DNA from: Gammaproteobacteria bacterium
GTDB taxonomy: Bacteria; Pseudomonadota; Gammaproteobacteria; GCA-001735895
Direction of reading: 5' to 3'
Assembly: GCA_029862005.1 (NCBI GenBank)
Contig: JAOTYD010000001.1
Span: 248,001-312,000 of the forward strand
DNA: 64,000 nt
Shown: positions 60,171 through 64,000 of the stretch, one piece after another
Numbering within the stretch: the first letter of the stretch is position 1
Layout: each line of letters opens with the position of its first letter
Translations under genes and position numbers: made by a program
Notes under the pieces: model-generated
The model's database searches: none
Told to the model about the DNA's origin: nothing
The model's input: the letters and a program-made list of their open reading frames with translations, nothing else

Positions 60171-61542
60171 ACATCTCGCTTTTTTCCCAGCTGTTATTGC
60201 ACTACTGCTATTTATGCTGAATGCGCCGCTGCAGGCTGCCCTGCCGGTCGCCGCAGACGGCCAGAAGTTGCCCAGTCTCGCGCCGATGCTGGAGCGCACC
60301 ACCGCGGCGGTGGTCAACATCGCAACCCGCGGCAAGGCCCGTCGGCGCGTCGAGCTGCCGCTACCACGCGATCCGTTGTTCAGGCGTTTTTTCGAAGTGC
60401 CAAGCATTGAACGCGTGCAGGAAACCGCGAGCCTGGGATCGGGCGTTATCGTCGATGCCGAAAACGGCCTGATCCTGACCAATTACCACGTGATCAAGGA
60501 TGCTTACGAAATCAACGTGACCCTGAACGACGGTCGTGAACTGCGCGCCGAAATAATCGGCCGCGACCCCGATACGGATGTAGCGGTCATCCAGGTTTCG
60601 GGCGAAAACCTGACCGATATACCAATGGCTGACTCGAGCGCACTACGCGTGGGCGATTTCGTAGTTGCGATCGGTAATCCGTTCGGGCTCGGACAGACCG
60701 TTACCTCGGGTATCGTGTCCGCACTCGGTCGCTCCGGTCTCGGGGTCGAATCGATCGAGGATTTCATTCAGACCGATGCATCGATCAACCTGGGTAACTC
60801 GGGTGGCGCACTGGTCAACCTGCGTGGCGAACTGGTCGGCATTAACACCGCGATTTACGGTGCGGGAAATACCGGCAACATCGGTATCGGATTTGCAATC
60901 CCGATCAACATGGCGCACGACATCATGCAGCAGCTGATCAGTTACGGTGAAGTCAAGCGCGGCCGGCTCGGCGCACAGGGCCAGGACCTAACGGCGCAAC
61001 TGGCCCAGGCATTCGGCATTAACCGTAGCAACGGCTTCATCGTGACCCAGATCGAATCCGGCTCGCCGGCCGACAAGGCCGGGATCCGTGTCGGCGACGT
61101 GATCGTGTCGGCGAATGACAAGGCGATTCGTTCGGCGCGTGACATGCATAACCTCGTCGGCCTGCAACGCCTGGGGCAGACCATCGAACTGGTACTGTTT
61201 CGCAACGGCACTGAGGTCATGCTGCCCGTGCTGATTCAGCCGATCGAAATCAACAAACTCGGTGGCGGCGTTATTCACCCCAAGCTCGCCGGTGCAACCA
61301 TCGGTGAAATCAGGGAACAGCACCTGCAGCGAGGGCGCGTCGATTATCTCGAAGTTCTGAAAGTTGACAGAGGCTCCAACGCAGATGCTGCCGGGTTCCT
61401 GACAGGTGACATCATTTACTCGATCAACAAGCAGCTGACGCGTACATTCGATGAAGTCTTTGCGCTGGTTGAAACCAACGGCAAGGCCATGGTGATGAAT
61501 ATCCAGCGCGGTAACCGGGAGCTTTATATCCTGTTAAAGTGA
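60145..61542 (+). CDS. degQ: DegQ/DegP-type periplasmic serine protease (Do-like)
   Basis: The 465-residue protease begins inside the cbpA end at TTG 60145. A signal peptide (core [19 protein letters not shown]) leads to a trypsin-like domain with His in [10 protein letters not shown], Asp in [10 protein letters not shown] and Ser in [11 protein letters not shown]. Two PDZ domains follow (about 260-350 and 370-460). It degrades misfolded envelope proteins. The tandem with cbpA is a stress or protein-quality group. The start is less sure: no good ribosome site is seen inside cbpA. Confidence 0.92.
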   Translation: MISIRVRSRHLAFFPAVIALLLFMLNAPLQAALPVAADGQKLPSLAPMLERTTAAVVNIATRGKARRRVELPLPRDPLFRRFFEVPSIERVQETASLGSGVIVDAENGLILTNYHVIKDAYEINVTLNDGRELRAEIIGRDPDTDVAVIQVSGENLTDIPMADSSALRVGDFVVAIGNPFGLGQTVTSGIVSALGRSGLGVESIEDFIQTDASINLGNSGGALVNLRGELVGINTAIYGAGNTGNIGIGFAIPINMAHDIMQQLISYGEVKRGRLGAQGQDLTAQLAQAFGINRSNGFIVTQIESGSPADKAGIRVGDVIVSANDKAIRSARDMHNLVGLQRLGQTIELVLFRNGTEVMLPVLIQPIEINKLGGGVIHPKLAGATIGEIREQHLQRGRVDYLEVLKVDRGSNADAAGFLTGDIIYSINKQLTRTFDEVFALVETNGKAMVMNIQRGNRELYILLK

Positions 61543-61555
61543 TAGAATTCCGCAC

Positions 61556-62032
61556 ATGAGTAAATTAACTCATTTCAACCAGGCCGGCGAAGCGCACATG
61601 GTCGATATCGCCGACAAGCCGTCGAGTGCGAGGCGCGCGATCGCCCGTGGTCGTATTGTAATGCAGGCTGAAACCCTCGAACTGATCCAGCAGGGCGGGC
61701 ACAAGAAGGGTGACGTGCTCGGCGTGGCGCGCGTCGCCGGCATCATGGCGACCAAGCGTACCGCGGACCTGGTACCGATGTGCCATCCGTTGGCGCTGAC
61801 CCGCGTGGCGGTCGAGTTCAAAACCGATCTCGACGCTTGCGCGATCGACTGCACCGTCACGGCCGAGACCACCGGCCAGACCGGTGTCGAAATGGAAGCC
61901 CTGACCGGGGTGCAGGTCACCCTGCTGACGATTTACGACATGTGCAAGTCGGTCGATCGCGGTATGGTCATCAGCGACGTGCGCCTGCTCGAAAAATCCG
62001 GCGGCAAGTCCGGCCACTGGAAGCGCGACTAA
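61556..62032 (+). CDS. moaC: cyclic pyranopterin monophosphate synthase
   Basis: The 158-residue enzyme converts 3',8-cyclo-GTP to cyclic pyranopterin monophosphate in molybdenum (or tungsten) cofactor synthesis. Motifs are [20 protein letters not shown], the conserved [11 protein letters not shown] metal/His segment and [11 protein letters not shown]. Length matches MoaC (about 160). No other moa gene is adjacent. It links to the tungstate uptake genes at 32-35 kb in supplying pterin-based cofactors. It converges with the next minus-strand gene across 54 bases holding a short GC hairpin (CGGCTC/GAGCCG, 62047-62073). Confidence 0.95.
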   Translation: MSKLTHFNQAGEAHMVDIADKPSSARRAIARGRIVMQAETLELIQQGGHKKGDVLGVARVAGIMATKRTADLVPMCHPLALTRVAVEFKTDLDACAIDCTVTAETTGQTGVEMEALTGVQVTLLTIYDMCKSVDRGMVISDVRLLEKSGGKSGHWKRD

Positions 62033-62086
62033 CCTGCCCGTCATTCCGGCTCTCGACTTCGAGCGTGGAGCCGACCGCGCGGGGTC

Positions 62087-62656
62087 TCAGATCTCGCTGA
62101 TCGACTGGAGAAACGCATCGGTGTCGGCCTGGGTCGCACCGACGTCTAGAGTGATATTCGTGATTACGGTGCGCAGGTCGCCTTCGGGATTGGCCAGGTG
62201 TTCCTCACAGACCATCGCCCCGATCGGGCCGAAATGATGCACCGCGGCAGCTTTGATTGCCCGCTTCAAGCGCCCATCGATCTGACGCCGCTCAGACGCC
62301 GACCCCTCGCGCTCCAGGATGCCCACGTTGCTGATTTCCGTCGTGGTGGTATCGTCGATCGTATCTGTGGTCAGTTGCGACAATATCGCGCTGGTATCGA
62401 GTTTTTCCGTGACCGACTGCGAGATATCCAGCGCCAGGTGGTTGGTTATCTTGACGCGCTCGATCCGCATGATGAACGGCAACGCGTCAATGCCTTTTAT
62501 GACGCGGTAGGTCAGCAGGACGATATCACCGTGATCGAAACCGATCTGGAACGAGTGCTGGCGATCGCAGAGGCCGGTGACCAGGCCGCTGTAGGCTTCA
62601 CGATGGTGGCTTCTCACCAGGTCGACAAGTTGGTCGTATAAGATCCAGTTGCTCAC
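62087..62656 (-). CDS. protein of unknown function, acidic, with possible DUF8082-like C-terminus
   Basis: The 189-residue cytoplasmic protein has no signal or membrane segment. Residues 1-80 look like a small effector-like domain (LVDLVRSHHREAYSGLVTGL...IGFDHGDIVLLTYR). A Thr/Asp/Ser linker is followed by a helical C-terminus (LKRAIKAAAVHHFGPIGAMVCEEHL) whose pattern is like the DUF8082 tail seen in some signalling proteins; I am not certain of this. The stop is 54 bases from moaC and the start is 46 bases from the HAMP gene. It may act with the sensor next to it. Confidence 0.6.
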   Translation of the reverse strand: MSNWILYDQLVDLVRSHHREAYSGLVTGLCDRQHSFQIGFDHGDIVLLTYRVIKGIDALPFIMRIERVKITNHLALDISQSVTEKLDTSAILSQLTTDTIDDTTTTEISNVGILEREGSASERRQIDGRLKRAIKAAAVHHFGPIGAMVCEEHLANPEGDLRTVITNITLDVGATQADTDAFLQSISEI

Positions 62657-62702
62657 GGTCGCGTCTGTTGTTCAAGCCTGCAGCTTCGATCCCGCTGCAC
62701 CA

Positions 62703-63434
62703 CTATGCGGCTTTCTTGGCCCGGGCGTAAATCCGCTTGAACGCAACCCGCAAGCTGACCTGCATGCGCTGAAAGGAATCCGCAAGCTGGCCGATCTCAT
62801 CGTTCGATTCACTCACGATGTTCTGTTTCAGATCGCCGTGGCTGATCGTGTCGGCGTGTTTTGCCAGGCGGGTAATCGGGCCAACGATAACCTGGTTCAT
62901 GACGATCGCCATGATCGCGACCAGCACGACGATCAGGATCAGTAGCGTGATAACGTTGGCGAGGGTGGCGGTGGCCAGTTGCCGCGCCAGCTGCCTCTTG
63001 GATACAAAAACCGCAATCTGGCCGATTGACTTGTTGCCGTTGTTGACGTCGTTTTGCGCCTTGATCAGGTCACCGGCAATGGCACCGTTTGATGGCACCG
63101 GCAGACCCGCGGAATTACGTTCACGCGCCGAGAATATCGACTTGCCGCCCTCATCCCAGACCACGATTGCGTGGATATTGTCTTCCAGCATTTCGGCCTC
63201 GAGGGTCGAGTCGACCAGGTCCCGGTCGAGGTCCCACATCGGCCCGATCAAGTGCTTGGACAGGCGTTGCGAGGTCACCTGGGCCAGTTTCTCCAGGTCG
63301 GCGGCCAGCTGTCTTTGATCGTTGAACGTGTTATATGCGCTCAGCCCCCCGAGTACCAGCGTACAGGAGATGACGATCACGACGACGAGCTTCATGCGAA
63401 TCGTGCTGTACCAGCGAATGTCTTTAGTTGCCAT
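62703..63434 (-). CDS. two-helix membrane receptor with HAMP domain and no output domain
   Basis: The 243-residue protein has a transmembrane helix at about residues 14-36, a periplasmic sensor of about 120 residues (GPMWDLDRDLVDSTLEAEML, IFSARERNSAGL) and a second helix at about 160-183. A HAMP domain follows (VIVGPITRLAKHADTISHGDLKQNIVSESNDEIGQLADSFQRM). Only about 20 residues follow HAMP, so a kinase, cyclase or methyl-accepting output domain is missing. This may be a truncated receptor or a partner for a separate protein, such as the adjacent gene product. It is 21 bases after the solute-binding gene in the same direction. Confidence 0.82.
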   Translation of the reverse strand: MATKDIRWYSTIRMKLVVVIVISCTLVLGGLSAYNTFNDQRQLAADLEKLAQVTSQRLSKHLIGPMWDLDRDLVDSTLEAEMLEDNIHAIVVWDEGGKSIFSARERNSAGLPVPSNGAIAGDLIKAQNDVNNGNKSIGQIAVFVSKRQLARQLATATLANVITLLILIVVLVAIMAIVMNQVIVGPITRLAKHADTISHGDLKQNIVSESNDEIGQLADSFQRMQVSLRVAFKRIYARAKKAA

Positions 63435-63455
63435 TGTTGATTCCCAATTTCAGGA

Positions 63456-64000
63456 TTACTTGCGTAACCGGTTGACGATGCGATCGAACTCGCCGTTCTG
63501 GCGTATCTTTGCCAGCCCGCGATTGAAGTCCGCGATCACTTTTTTGCCGTCGGCAATATTGCGCGATGCCATCAGATATAACCCGTGCGTTTCCAGCGGT
63601 GGCTCGACGAATTCGACGTCGCCGATGCAAAAGCCTTCTTTCCTCGCCTCGTAACGAAACAGGTCGAAGTTCATCACCGCCATGTCGATGCGTCCACGGA
63701 ACAACTTGCGGATATTCAGGTTGGGGAAGCTCGCGACTTGCTTGTCGAGATAATTGGCCGCATCGAATTCCTCGCTGTTGGCAAAACCACGTGAAATGCC
63801 GATGCTGTAGGGCGCCAGTTCGCGCAGGGAGTCATAACGGGTAATCCCGAGCCCCGGGCGCGCGATCAGGCCGAGCTGCAGAAAATAAATCGGATCGCTG
63901 AAGATATACGTTTGTTCGCGTTCCTTGTTGTGGTACGCGCCCATGACGATATCGGCCTTGCCTTCCTCCACTTCCTTGAGCGCGCGGGTCCAGGGAATGA
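63456..64000 (-). CDS. family 3 extracellular solute-binding protein (partial, N-terminus off the window)
   Basis: The frame is open to the window end, so only the C-terminal part (about 180 residues) is seen. It contains ADIVMGAYHNKEREQTYIFSDPIYF and YDSLRELAPYSIGISRGFANSEEF, typical of periplasmic amino-acid-type binding proteins, and SRNIADGKKVIADFNRGLAKIRQNGEFDRIV at the end. The start codons inside the frame, such as GTG 63971, are probably internal. It may be a transport protein, or a sensor lobe feeding the HAMP receptor gene just downstream. Confidence 0.8.
   Translation of the reverse strand, partial: IPWTRALKEVEEGKADIVMGAYHNKEREQTYIFSDPIYFLQLGLIARPGLGITRYDSLRELAPYSIGISRGFANSEEFDAANYLDKQVASFPNLNIRKLFRGRIDMAVMNFDLFRYEARKEGFCIGDVEFVEPPLETHGLYLMASRNIADGKKVIADFNRGLAKIRQNGEFDRIVNRLRK

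Noticed and set aside
1-64000. CRISPR arrays, tRNA and rRNA genes, insertion sequences, prophage
   Set aside because: No regular spaced repeats, cloverleaf-like sequences, rRNA sequence, transposase or integrase frames were seen.

Overview
This window looks like chromosomal DNA of a free-living, probably aquatic, member of the Gammaproteobacteria. That rests on gene content: the taurine genes xsc, tpa and tauA, proton-translocating transhydrogenase PntAB, ETF-ubiquinone oxidoreductase, RmuC, a Bat-type von Willebrand operon, and a type IV pilus PilMNOP-secretin set. No rRNA, tRNA, CRISPR array, phage genes or transposase genes were seen. Genes are dense, often with overlapping stop and start codons. 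Several intergenic gaps carry short GC-rich REP/REPIN-like repeats.

Layout. 1-2.35 kb: a phosphonate-type solute-binding protein cut by the window edge (minus), divergent from a stand-alone core MetE-type methyltransferase. 2.7-24.5 kb: one long plus-strand pilus or pseudopilus locus. It starts with a histidine kinase, a single-domain response regulator and a GAF/GGDEF/EAL protein. It continues with a STAS-fused GspE/PilB ATPase, a GspF/PilC protein, and five (pseudo)pilins in GspG-H-I-J-K order. The J-like protein has an Asp-rich calcium-loop insert, and the K-position protein is a 1620-residue multi-domain fusion. A diguanylate cyclase and an HDOD protein follow, then PilM, PilN, PilO, PilP and a short secretin. 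24.6-31.5 kb: taurine catabolism (xsc, tauR, tpa, tauA) plus a 2-oxoglutarate dioxygenase. 31.6-34.8 kb: a tungstate transporter tupBCA converging on its probable regulator. 35-41.2 kb: ETF-QO, a CHMI isomerase, an APH-fold kinase, a hydantoinase-type protein and a coupled Fe-S protein. 41.4-48.5 kb: a HEAT-repeat/Ser-Thr kinase, pta, pntAB, then a possible small RNA with a clear terminator. 48.6-50.8 kb: a Ycf46-like AAA+ ATPase and a double cupin. 50.9-57.7 kb: MoxR-DUF58-DUF4381-VWA-VWA/TPR-BatD. 57.8-62 kb: rmuC, cbpA, a DegQ-type protease and moaC. 62.1-64 kb: a minus-strand group with a protein of unknown function, a HAMP receptor lacking an output domain, and a solute-binding protein cut by the window end.

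How the genes fit together. Tpa converts taurine to sulfoacetaldehyde, Xsc makes acetyl phosphate and sulfite, and the stand-alone Pta 14 kb away can turn acetyl phosphate into acetyl-CoA. In the pilus locus, a two-component system and c-di-GMP enzymes sit in the same transcription unit as the assembly ATPase, which carries a STAS domain and an MshEN-like domain.

The strongest candidate for an undescribed system is this pilus locus: a hybrid of T2SS-style pseudopilins and T4P/MSHA-style PilMNOP-secretin. Its tip-position subunit has been enlarged into a surface-adhesin-like protein with two DNRLRE modules, three copies of an unfamiliar ~200-residue module and three copies of a ~105-residue module.
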